Shown piece after piece: positions 35,960-46,526 of a DNA stretch of 64,000 nucleotides (the first letter of the stretch is position 1; every line of letters begins with the position of its first letter). Both the position numbers and the translations under genes were made by a program. Source of the DNA: Klebsormidium nitens (taxonomy: Eukaryota > Streptophyta > Klebsormidiophyceae > Klebsormidiales > Klebsormidiaceae); contig DF237431.1 in the NCBI GenBank assembly GCA_000708835.1, forward strand, positions 1 through 64,000, given 5' to 3'. The notes under the pieces are model-generated. The model ran no database searches. It saw only the letters and a program-made list of their open reading frames with translations, and was not told the origin of the DNA.

Positions 35960-37566
35960 CTAAGATGCAAACCTGCGAGGCTGCTGCCATCCCGCTGCCA
36001 CGGCTGCTTTGTCTCTCCCACTCAGCGACGGTCGTATTTTCTCTCCCGGCTGCCGCGACTGTAAAAGACTCCGGCGTCGCTCCGGCGAGTCGTCATCTGA
36101 TTCCCTCACTCGCAGATCTAGACTGAAATGCGGCACATGGTGGTGGCTGCGCCTGTCGCTGCACCTATACTCTTCCTCGCTTTCCCAGGGGCTCACACTT
36201 CGGCTACGCTCGCGAGCACGATCATGGCGCTCGGAGATCGTACGACTCTGGTGGCGCGCGCGGCCTTGCTCCACAGACGCACGCTCCTGGGACTGGCTCT
36301 CTGCTCTTCTCATGACCTCACTCTTTCCGAAGCCGACGGCCAGTCCCCGTTCATGTGCGGCCATTCCGTCCCGCCACCCGTCCTTTCCAGGTTCTCTGGA
36401 ACGTGCGTTAGGGTGCGGCTGGCACAGCCCTTGCGCAGGGGAACTTGCGCAATTGTAGTTGACATGGATGTCCGTTTCGTCAGTAGCCGCATCCTGGCAC
36501 CCCACAAGCATCATCCCAACCGCTACTCTGTCCCTGAAGACAACCGACGGCTGCCCAGCAGCTTGGTCATACTTCTTGCGTTTTGCCTGCAGATGCGAAG
36601 TCACAAAGTTGAGGGGATCCCAGAGGGCAGCGTCTCTGGAATCTTAGCCACCGTTTTGAGTCCTTCATAGGCCGGAGCATCTTGTATTATGCAGGTGTGA
36701 TGCCAGACAGGCGCTTGATGAGCTGGTTTACCAAGGACTCAAAAGCGAGTCTCGATCAAGCAGGACAGGAAATTGTGCTTCTTGAAACAATGCAACTTTT
36801 GAACAAAACTTGAGTGCGGACATTAAGGTGCACTCCAGACAGGTCGCTTTCTCGACATATCAGTAAGCAGAACGCTCGCTCTTCTGAACAAACCCGCGGC
36901 ATTATTTTTTCGGACCACGAATGCCAGCAAGCGGTTTTGCGAGAAGTACCTTCACAGAGAACTTTGGAATTCAGCTGACAAAGTGCTCTTGCGTCTCACC
37001 ATCAGAGTCAACAAGCTAATCAGCAAACTTGCTCAAGCTTTCGGAGTGTGCTCAGCAAGCTACTCACATCGTGACCTCTTATGCAAGATCAGACTGTCTC
37101 AGATCTAGAATAAACCACCTGACAATTGTTTTTTTTCAAGGAGACATTAGGTGGTTGGTGATGCCACTGATTGGATCCAAAGCTATTGTCGCAGAAGTTG
37201 AAAACCATTTTAATTTGCTATCAGCAAAATTCAGGTCGAAAGGAAGATTGCATTCACCCCCCATTCACCCAAGTCTCTCACCTGCCTGCCACTCGACTTA
37301 ACCGCAAAGTACCACTTGATGACATCATCCAGTTGCTGCTGTGCCCAGGGGGGCCGTCCCTCTGCTCCCTTGGTCAGCGTCTCGGTCGCGTGCACAAGAA
37401 AAATGTGCGCCAAGCGCTGCTCATCATCCGGAAGGTCAGCCATGATGTGCTGAAAGTCAACAGGGTCAAACGGGATGTGGTTCATGATGCCGTTGCGGAT
37501 GAAACTGCCCACACGGGAGGCCAGCTCATGAGCCCCCTCATCTCCAAAGTACGTGTCCATGGCCAT
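35960..37566 (-). CDS. Uncharacterised protein with Arg/Ser-rich C-terminus
   Basis: Two exons, 37566-37282 and 36586-35960, join in phase 0 between GGCAGGCAG/GTGAGA and CTGCAG/GCAAAACGC, giving 303 residues. The N-terminal 95 residues look folded and helical (starting MAMDTYFGDEGAHELASRV and ending in WYFAVK). The C-terminal half is basic and low in complexity, with RAESQSQERAS, ERHDRARERSRSVSP and DDDSPERRRSLLQSR. Such RS-like tails are typical of nuclear RNA-processing proteins, but I do not recognise the N-terminal domain. The stop may be bypassed by a further intron, since CAG/GTTTGC near 35970 could be a donor. Clean phasing and G/C-rich third positions favour a real gene. Confidence 0.55.
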
Positions 37567-39180
37567 AGGTTCCGTGGGGGAAAGGCCCCGCCCTGATCGA
37601 TACCAAGCGCAGGCGGCATGGGCGTCAAAAAAGGCGCCAGAAACCTCAGCCTCAACCTAGCTGCTGGCGAGCAGCGGGAGGCGCCATGGCCAACGTCACA
37701 TATCTGGCGACGACACACCTGGCAAAGGTTCGAACCGTACCGCATAGCGCCTAAGGCTAGTGCGGCCAGCCTCTGCGACCGGGCTATATCGCAGGCTTCT
37801 ACCGTACTATAGCCTGCCCTGCCAGGCCGCTTGCCGGCGGCCGGGCCGCGGCGGCCAGGGATCCCCTTGATTTTCCGGGGGATTCTAGAATTGGCCGGTC
37901 GGTTGGTCGGACTGAGTGGTATGGACTCGGTGACTGCGCACCGAGGACAATTCCTCAAATCCCCCAGCCTTTCAGGCGAGGAGTTCTAGCTCTCAGGGAC
38001 CGGGATCAGTACTCCCGGCGTCCAAATCCCAGTGATCCGGCCGCTCATGCTTTAAGGTTTAATTGCACTTTCCGTTCCAACCCGTATGAAACTTAAGGTT
38101 TGGATCGAACGGTTGCAAAGGAGAGGTGACACGTATCGACGACTTTAAATTGTCCGATCTGACAATCGCGGAGCCACGTGGAAAGCGTGGGCCGTCGGCC
38201 GACGGCGTTGTCGAATTTACAATTTGCACAATGTGCATGCCACATATTTCAAGCGGTTACAATTTTGGCACGACCGGGGGACCTGGTTGAGTTTAGGTCG
38301 GTTTACAGGTGGCCCTGGCGGTGGCCTGGCACTTTCAGCTGAGGCTGAGCGCTTCTCGTTTCGGGTTTTACTGTTGACTGTGTTGTAGTTAGGCCACTCA
38401 TAACTGTGGAACTTTCTGTTCGGGCGGCCAGGTCGGCATGACGATGCTGTGAGTCAGCTTGCCTAAGGAGCTGCCATGATTTCCATGCATGCAACTTGTG
38501 CTGATTGCAGCCCATATGATAAAAGCAACGGCCGGCCTCGCACTGATCGTCGTCGGCCGACTCTCGTCGGCCGACTCCAATTCCAAGGTTGGAAGACAAA
38601 GCATATCTCTCGTGCTGATGTGTTGTAATCTTAGCTTCTTTTGCGTTTCTTGCAAGGTTCTGCGTGCTCGAGATCCTTTCCCGCCTGCAGGTCTCGATTC
38701 TTCGAAGTAAATCCAGCAGGCTGCGGGGCTCCTTTTGCGTCCAACCGAGGGTTGTCAGCTCAACTTCTAGTGTTCGCAGCTGAGCACTAAAGCACTGTAA
38801 GCTTTTGAGAGAGGCGTAGAAAGCTTGAGCTTGGCAGTGCTGGCCCCCCTGCACATGCATGGGAAGAAGGGGCAAGCGCACAGCAAAACGAAGCTGAAAT
38901 TGCTCACGCTTTTTTGATATTGAGTCGGTTCATCTGGCGACCGCTCTATTGGCTTTCTGGTGCATCAAACCTGCGAGCTGCTCTTAGTCAGAAATCTTCT
39001 TAGCATAATCAGCAGGCTTACTAGAGACAATTTCTGCATCTGATGGTTGAAAGTTTGACTTCCAGCTCCGGTTTGCTGGAGTTTCTATGTTTAAAAGGCC
39101 CTTGACGGCAGCCAGTCTTTAGCACCAGCCTTTAGCACCAGCCTTTTGGTAAGGAGAACGACCAGTCTTCAGCTCCAGCC
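37567..39180. other. GC-rich intergenic region with palindromes upstream of the dioxygenase gene
   Basis: No convincing gene is present; a 192-codon minus-strand frame at 38303-38881 lacks family resemblance. The part from 37680 to 37880 is very GC-rich and contains GGTTCGAACC, a match to the internal B-box of tRNA-type promoters. It may be a SINE-like relic. The right end should contain the promoter of the dioxygenase gene; a 13-bp direct repeat (AGCACCAGCCTTT, twice) lies at 39121-39146, about 35 bp before its ATG. Confidence 0.45.
38191..38575. repeat. Three copies of the palindrome GTCGGCCGAC
   Basis: The 10-bp palindrome occurs at 38194-38203 (inside the perfect 16-mer GCCGTCGGCCGACGGC), 38552-38561 and 38566-38575. 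The last two are separated by only four bases. They lie about 600-1000 bp upstream of the dioxygenase start and could be protein-binding sites or a degraded repeat. Confidence 0.5.
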
Positions 39181-42100
39181 ATGGTGTCAGGAAACTTCCC
39201 TGAGCTGCTAAGCCCCCCCCAGTTCTCTCTGAGAAAGAGCCGGTCGCTGCCAAGCTCCCCGCTGGCTAGAACGCCAACTAGATTGAAGAGACGCGGCTTC
39301 AGGGCAGAGGCTATTCACCCTGACCTTATTCACACTGAGATCCCTTCTTCCGAAGAGATTGATGATGAGGGGCTGATATCCTTAAACGGGGCCAGTAACA
39401 CCAGTCAACTCAGCTCCCAGAAGATTAATGAACAATCTGCAGTGAGACTTGCCTCCTCCGGTTTATCCCTAACCAGTGCATACAAACCTTGGGCAAAGGG
39501 CTGGTTAAGAAGCACCGCTGAGGGCAGCCTGCCACTGTGGGTTGTCACAAGGGAGCGGGGCTTTCTGCCCTCAGTCGATCCCCCCACCACGGCAGTAACC
39601 CACACCCAAACCATGACCGGGTCAGCACTAAACCAGCTCCTAACCCTCGAAGCTCTCTTGGGGGAGCTCCCAAAGCTAGTGGTGGCAGCGGCAGGCAAGC
39701 CTGGGGCGCTGAGGAGGGCGCTGACGTCAGCAGTGCGGGAGGCTGATGTCAGCGGGATCAATGACGAGGCGCAGGCGTGGCGCGCGTTCACGGTGCTGTC
39801 CTTCTTGGCACACGTGTATGTCTGTGAGTTTTGTTGTCCCTGTTTCCCTGGTGTGGATGGAGTGCAGCAGGAGACGAGGGCTGGACTGTCAGGCAGCTTT
39901 GGTCCAGAGAATCCTTTGTTTTTAGATCCCCCTTCTTGATCTAATTTTTGCCATGATCTTTAGACTTTTGGTTGGTACGTTTGGGGGTATATGGGACACT
40001 TCCGAGAGCCCCTCATTTTTCGTCTGTATAGTTCTAGATGCTGCTTGCTGAGGTTGGATGTATTAATAGGTTCCTGTGTGTAACAGCTAAACTTCCGGTT
40101 CCCACCTTTACCTCATGGTCGCACTCAAATGGCTTGAAACAAGAGCATACCAACTACCGTAGCTTAGTAACTTACTTCTTTAAGTGCCAGGATTCGCACC
40201 TGAGAACCTCTTGCCCCACAAAGCCCAGGCGTCTCCAGCATTGGCCTGGACACCCTCCTCAAAATAAACGACAAACAATTTTCTGGTTTGTCTTCCAGGG
40301 GGGGACTTTCTGCCGCCAGCAAACCGACTGCCCGCCCCCCTGGCACGGCCCTGGTGCCAGCTGGCATGGAAGCTGGGCGTGCCGCCTGTGATGTCATGTG
40401 AGTTTCCCGCCAATTGAGGGAAAGACTTGTTTGATTCCGAGAAGACATGGGGCTTCCCGCTTTTGAGGTTTGAGAATCCTTCAGCACAAGCATTAATGGC
40501 ACAACAATGGCCAGAAGGTGTATCTGAATGCTGTTAGAGCGACCCGGACTCTGTAACCAGTGTTTTCACGGATGCAGTCTGCGTGAAATTGTTTGACAAA
40601 TCTCAGACGAAGTCCGCGATTGTTTGAGAATGAAAGCAATCGTTTGTGTCCGCCTTACATTGGCAGCACAGAGGCACATAACTGAGCATTGTGGTCGTTG
40701 ATTGGTGTTTTAGCAGACAGATGTCTACCAACTTTCTGCGAAGCTGTAGTCGAACTGAAGTGCTGAAGTCATATGGTTGCCTTAACCAGCCACACGATTG
40801 ACCTATTCTGACTGATTTGGAACCCTGTTTCAAGAAGGCAGCGGATTCGTATTGACGTGCGGACATTGACTTATTGTGCAGACGCGACGTACAATCTGCT
40901 CAACTGGCGCAGACTGGACCCTCGGGACTCCATTGAGCTAGGAAACATTGGTGAGCGGTCTTTGACTTTTCAGGCCGCGTTCGTTTAGGCCCTGCGAAGC
41001 TAGCAATCCGTTCGTTTCCGTCTCTTCTTTACATTTTTATTACTGTACGGCTTGCGCCTGCGCGGCTCGGTTATTATCGAAGAGCGAAGAGACTCTCCTT
41101 CTGCAACGGTGGCGGTAGATTGAATGAGAGCGGCAGGCGGATGCATCTTTTAAGCTCCAACTCAACCGCTTATCGCTTATTGCTTTTTATGGGTTTGATC
41201 GAGCAGGACCACTAGTCTGGATCGATTTGGGTGCCGGACTTTTGCGAAGCGCGAACTTTCGGAAACGGGCCCGATCAGCCCGCTTCGCTTGCTCGTTCGC
41301 AGTCGTAAGCAGGCTTCGTATAAATGCGCACTGACGCACATGGATGGAGATGCTGATTTTCGCCATCGTGTTCCGCTTCATTTGCAGTCTGCCTGGCAAA
41401 CTTCAACGGCGGGCTCGACGAAGAGTGGTTCCGGTAAGGATTGGAGATTAGCATCTCCTGGATATGTTTGACGGCCATGTTACTGCTCGTGCTTCTTTTC
41501 GTTCTTTGGCGACACTTGCGTTGCCTTTCTTGCCTTTTTTCGAAGTGTAGTTTTGCGGCGGGCTTTTGAGCAAACGTGTTTGATTCCGGACCCTGTTTTT
41601 TTTGCTTTGCTCCCTGTCAAAAGAACAGTAAACATAGCGTTGTGACTTCAGCTTGCCGCATCTAACCTTCGCGCCCTTGCGTCCATCAACATTTTCAGCT
41701 TTTCAGAACCAGAACAAGGAAAGATGTCGTTTCAGTTTTTCCGCCGCTTCAACTTCTTGCGAACGAACACATCTTGTCATCAACGTAGCCTTCTTATCGA
41801 ATCAGGTTGATCCACGTGGCGATCGAGCAGCAAGCGGCGCCCGCGATTGCGGCGATTTCCGACGCGCATGACTCCATACGTTCGTTTGATGTCGAGAAAG
41901 TCTCCCAAAGCTTGGAGACGATCAAGATAACCCTGCGGACGATGCTGGAAACTCTCAAGAGGATGCAATCGGCGTGCGATCCGCACGTCTACTACCATCG
42001 GTGAGAAAGACGTTTGATACTTAACATGCCGTTGACAAAAGGATGTGTAGTCCTTCTTAAGTATCATTTGGTTTGAGTACCAGGGATTCCTCTGCAGCAT

Positions 42101-44596
42101 CTAGTACGTTTGTCGGTCAAAGTTTGAAGAGCTAGACTTGTGCGTTCTTCTAAAAAGAAGCGACCTATCTAGCCTCACCTTAAGTTTCGTACGTAGTGCT
42201 ATGCATCAGTCGCATTTTGGTTGTCGAACCACTCTTTTGAGCTTCTTTGTGGCAAGGCTTTGGCTTATTCGAGGTTTTCGAGGTACGAACTCCTCGAGCG
42301 AAGCCAATCGAATGAGCAGACGTCAACATGCTCGTTTCTATGGTCTGCAGAGTACGCCCGTACACGTCCGGTTGGCGCAACAGCACCGATCTTCCGGACG
42401 GCCTGATCTACGAGGTGAGCGCGGACACGGACACTTAATCAGACCAGAAGCATTTCTCTCTGGGTGTCATTGACACTAGGTACGGTATCAAAAACTGATG
42501 GATTATGCCGCACTAACTTGTTTTGTTAACAGACTCAACTTCCTTTCCGAGAATTATTGACGAAGAGGTCCTTCTGTGCCGTTGTAAAATTTGTTCTGGA
42601 GATGGGCGTGGAGAGGAGAAAAAAGAGGCGAGAGACAGTAGCCGTTGCAAAAGCCGTGTAGGATGTTCGAGGCGTTTCTGAGAGGCCCCTAACGCATTAC
42701 GGCGGGACCTTTAAAAATTCTGCGAACTTTTTGGTCAAATATGCGGATTGCTTCGTCTTCGAGCAATGGTTCGAGAAGTAGTTGGATCACTGCGACAAGG
42801 TTTCAGCCTTCAATTGTCCATCGTTCCTGTGAGCCTGCAAAGCAAACATCAATATCAATCCTACTGTGGGAGGGCAAATGATTGGTAGATAGCAACGGAT
42901 ATTCACTGCTTCTCTTGCCAGGATGTATCCCAGGAGCCCACGAAGCGCTACGGCACACAATCTCGTCCATTGATTGCACCCCTTTCATTCTAAGTATTTG
43001 GAAAGCAGCAATTGCCTGCAAATATCAAATCGAAGGGCACACAGTCTTACTTAACTAAAGATATTTATTGCTTCTTCTTCCAGAGGCCCAGAGGGCCTCT
43101 GAGATTCTCAAGAAACACTACGGGCGCGCGCGTCCTTGGTGTTCGCATTCTGATTCTGGCTGTGACATTGCAGAGCTCGTATTGGCTCGTATTGACCTAT
43201 CTGAAGGGTTCAATATCCAGAAGTAGATAGAACTAGTTACCGCTCCTACACGTAGCTGCTTCCTCAAGTAAGTAAAACGAGTCACTGCTTCTTCCTCCAG
43301 GGCGTCTCCGAGGAGCCCGTAGAGCACTACGGCGAGTCATTGGTTTCGTTATTTGATTCTGGTGTGACTTTGCAGAGCTCGTATTGCCCCCAATTAATCA
43401 ATCTGAAGCGGGCCACTATCCACAAGTAACCAGAACTAATTCCTGCTTTTTCCTCCAGGGCGTTTCCGAGGAGCCCAGGACGTACTACGGCGCGACCCTA
43501 TTTGAAGGGGTCTCTACCCACAAGTCAATTTCAAAGCTAGTTCCTATTTTTTCCTCTAGGGTGTTTCCGAGGAACCCATGAAGCACTTGGCGCGTCCTTA
43601 GTGTTCGTATTTTGATTATGCGTCTTGCCCCCGATTCACCTCTTTGGAGGGGTCACTATCCGCAAGGAACTACTGTTTGAGTCTCTACTGCTTCTTTTTC
43701 CAGGGAGTTTCCGAGGAGCCCATGAAGCACTACGGCGCGACCGGGGCGCAGAGCGCGGTGCTGCCCGCGCTCGACGCCGCCCTCGGGGTGCAGCACCCGC
43801 CCGGTTGGCTCTCCGATTACCTGCGAGTCATGCGCGAGCATATGCCAGGGGAGCATCGCCGGGCGCTTCAGGCGATTGAACAGGGGCCGTCGATTCGCGC
43901 CTTCGTGCAGGAGCACTTTGAGAAGCTGGCGGGGCCGTACGATGAGGCGCTGAGGGAGCTGTACGCGTTCCGTAATCAGCACAAGGTCAGTGGTTGATTA
44001 AAATTTCCAGATCAATTTGATGGCAAATATGTATCAAAGCAATCCAGAACCATCCAAGCCTCGAGGCGGTGATTAGGTGACGGTTAGCCGTTGTTAAGTA
44101 GCCCGGGCGCAATCCTTACTGAAGGTTTATTACCCTGCTTCAGGAATTAGTTGTTGGGTCTTTCTGACCCGATCCGAATCAGACAGGGTAAATGGTTTGG
44201 TCTATGAATGGGGACAGCTCCTTTCCAGCGCTGTGTCACAAATGTTAGTAGTGCAGTGCAACAAGAAGCAAGTACTTAAGCCCACCAACCTTGGTTGCTC
44301 GCAAAAAACCTGCACCACCAGGCTTCGCTGGAGCTTCTTCCACCGTTGAAGTATCTTCAGGCACGAGCGCTGGGGTCGAGTGGGCGACTTGTACGTCTCC
44401 TTTTGTGCACATCGGTCTAGTCTTGGTTCGTCTGAGATTTATATCTTCAGCTGACTCCCCCGTTGTTTATTTGCAGTCATTTGCCTTTTCTTACATCAAG
44501 AAGCAGAGCAAGCTGGTCGACGAGAAGGGCACGGGGGGGACCGATTACATGCCGTACCTGGACAAGCACGCGCGCACAACGAGAGTGAGCAGCTAA
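39181..44596 (+). CDS. IDO: Indoleamine 2,3-dioxygenase family protein
   Basis: This heme enzyme family opens the indole ring of tryptophan with O2 to make N-formylkynurenine, the first step of the kynurenine pathway. Eight exons phase correctly (39181-39823, 40299-40397, 40882-40950, 41388-41433, 41806-42000, 42351-42414, 43704-43985, 44477-44596) and give 505 residues. The first ~120 residues are an N-terminal extension with low complexity. Family signatures follow in order: AFTVLSFLAHVYVWGD, LARPW, LGVPPVMSY, YNLLNWRRLDP, LANFNGGLDEEWF, RPYTSGWRNSTDLPDGLIYE, and RNQHKSFAFSYIKKQS with the His expected to ligate heme iron. It ends with GTGGTDYMPYLDKHARTTR. No organelle-targeting peptide is obvious. 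IDO-like proteins are common in animals, fungi and bacteria but not typical of land plants, so ancestral retention or transfer are both open. The intron before exon 7 carries an array of decayed exon copies. Confidence 0.92.
42671..43603 (+). repeat. Array of six decayed copies of the IDO exon 7 start (pseudo-exons)
   Basis: Exon 7 begins at 43704 with TTTTTCCAG/GGAGTTTCCGAGGAGCCC. Degenerate copies of the acceptor tract plus the first 40-60 bp occur at about 42671-42710, 42901-42957, 43065-43135, 43285-43340, 43441-43500 and 43541-43603. Several keep a polypyrimidine tract, CAG or TAG, and GTTTCCGAGGA. The sequence between copies is also similar (variants of CACTATCCNCAAG and TTCGTATTTTGATT), so the duplicated unit is about 100-220 bp long. 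Copies nearer exon 7 are better preserved. Copies 4 and 5 still read GVSEEP in frame; copy 6 has lost bases. Confidence 0.9.
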
Positions 44597-46526
44597 TCTT
44601 TGGGGCTTTAGCCTCTTGAGTATTTGCAGAGCAGTTGGACGGTTTCCCGTGGTGTCAGCAGGAGTTGGTCAAGGCTTGTGTGCGCTGGGTCGAGTCGTTG
44701 GTCGCTTAAATGCATCTTCGTTCGACAGCAATCTTCCTTTCGAATTTGCGTACTGAAACTGTTCAAGAAGGAGTGGCATTGGGTACCGCGTTTTCTTTCA
44801 CGAACCGCCAGCTCGACGTGGGCATCGATGCGAGCGCCAGCGAACCCGTGCACGCGTCAGAAGGATTGACCTATTTTGGACGGTCACATGGAGTGGCTAT
44901 TCTTTGCAAATCATCTAAAAGACGCGCTGTTTCCCTCCTTCCTTTACACCTCTTTTGAATATTTGTTTTGGCGATCGATACGGATCGCCGCAAGAAATGG
45001 CTTGCCTGCATCATGAGTCTTGTGTCTATCTAGTGCTGGCCGCAGGACTAGAGCTGCACTTTTCCTGTGCTGTCAATTTCGACCGCGTGCCTCACAACTT
45101 TCGGCCACTCTTTTGCAGGAGCACCTTCTTTCCAACTAACCTGCACAAAGCTGGATAGACTTTGCAACAAGAGCCAATGAATGGCAGCCGCGATTGCTCG
45201 CGTTGATTTGTAAGAAGCAAGGATTTGCATTCAGTGTGAGAGCTTGTACATACTCTTGATAGAATGATTGGAGCACTATACTGTGCATATAAACGATATG
45301 TGAAGGTTTGATTTGGGTGCTTGCGGATTCTAGCGTGCGCTGAACTTACACACCTTGTACAGAGCAGTATCGGTGATGGCTTGCAACTTGCTAGGTAGAT
45401 AAGCTGGTAGATTAATCCGCTTATTGCTGGCTTTGAACATAATACATAGAAGTGTCAAGCTGCTACAATTTTGTACAGAGGCGAGCTGGCATGATGTCAA
45501 GAGCTAGGTATTGGTAGTCAAAACACATAGTAGCTGTGAAGCTGGCGTCAAAATAGCAGCGGTTCCAAACTTGAAACAAATTAGACAGCAATAAAAATAC
45601 TGGCAGGGCATGATTTGAGGGCAGTTTGATTGATGTGAGAAGTCACACTAAGCGGTATATCACAGATAGATTGCGTGTATAAGGATTGGAACAAGAAAGA
45701 ATTTTGAAGTTAATGTTGCAAATGCCAGTGGCCAAGCTTGCCCTTGATCGAATGAGCTTGCTTATTCCAGCTCCTTGCTTATGTCCGTCGTGTAGATTCA
45801 TGTCGTTTCCATTGAGAATTCATCAGAAACTTGATTCCGACAAGACTAGTTCAAATTTTCAAACCGTTCGTTGAATGTTCTTGAAGCTAGCTAGCATGGC
45901 TGGCATGGAATATTACATACTTTTGTAGTCTCAACGCATCTGGCCGCATACCCGTCACTCAGAGGGCGGCCGCCATTGAGCATCATTAGGGCCCGGCGGC
46001 CAGGCCGCGTGCTCCAGTTGCGCGGCCGCGCTTGCGAAGAATTTTCCATCCAGGGTTTTCAGAGGGTTTCGAGTCTCGTTCGATGTCAACCGTCGATGCC
46101 CTCTATTCAAATGCAATCGGACGCTCCAACTTCAAACTTATGACGGGACCCCTTGCCAGCATTTGCAAGTGCGACACCTTCCGACGCCATGTTGTTGGGG
46201 CAGCTGCTTCTTTTCCTGTTTCAGATCAGATTATCAGGTACCTAGGTAGAAGGGAAGGGCGTTGCTGCTGGCATTCACTGCTGGGCGCAGATGAGCACTA
46301 CCTGAGCTGAAATCTAGTCCTAAGCACAGCTTCCATTCTTTTTGTGAAGGGTGCAAGTGTCGGACTCGAGCAATATGCCAGCTCGGAAAGGGGAACAGGG
46401 GCACTTTTGTTTACAAGCCTTCTGCTTCTCTCAACCTGCTACTTACATTGAAATGGTGAAAATGGCAATTTGACTTTGATCCATTACCCAAGGCCAAGTT
46501 GTGCTCTGCAACAGCTAGCTGTGAAC
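44597..46526. other. Interval between IDO and HRQ1; no firm gene
   Basis: The left part is A/T-rich with no protein-like frame. A plus-strand frame at 46085-46240 (starting MSTVDALYSNAIGRSNF and ending before a GTACCT donor) could be an untested upstream exon of the helicase gene. A GC-rich patch at 45960-46030 recalls the GC-rich segments near 37840 and 62010. Confidence 0.4.

Noticed and set aside
38303-38881. 192-codon minus-strand open frame
   Set aside because: No recognisable domain, no splice partners and mixed third-position composition. It includes a palindrome cluster, which argues for non-coding DNA.
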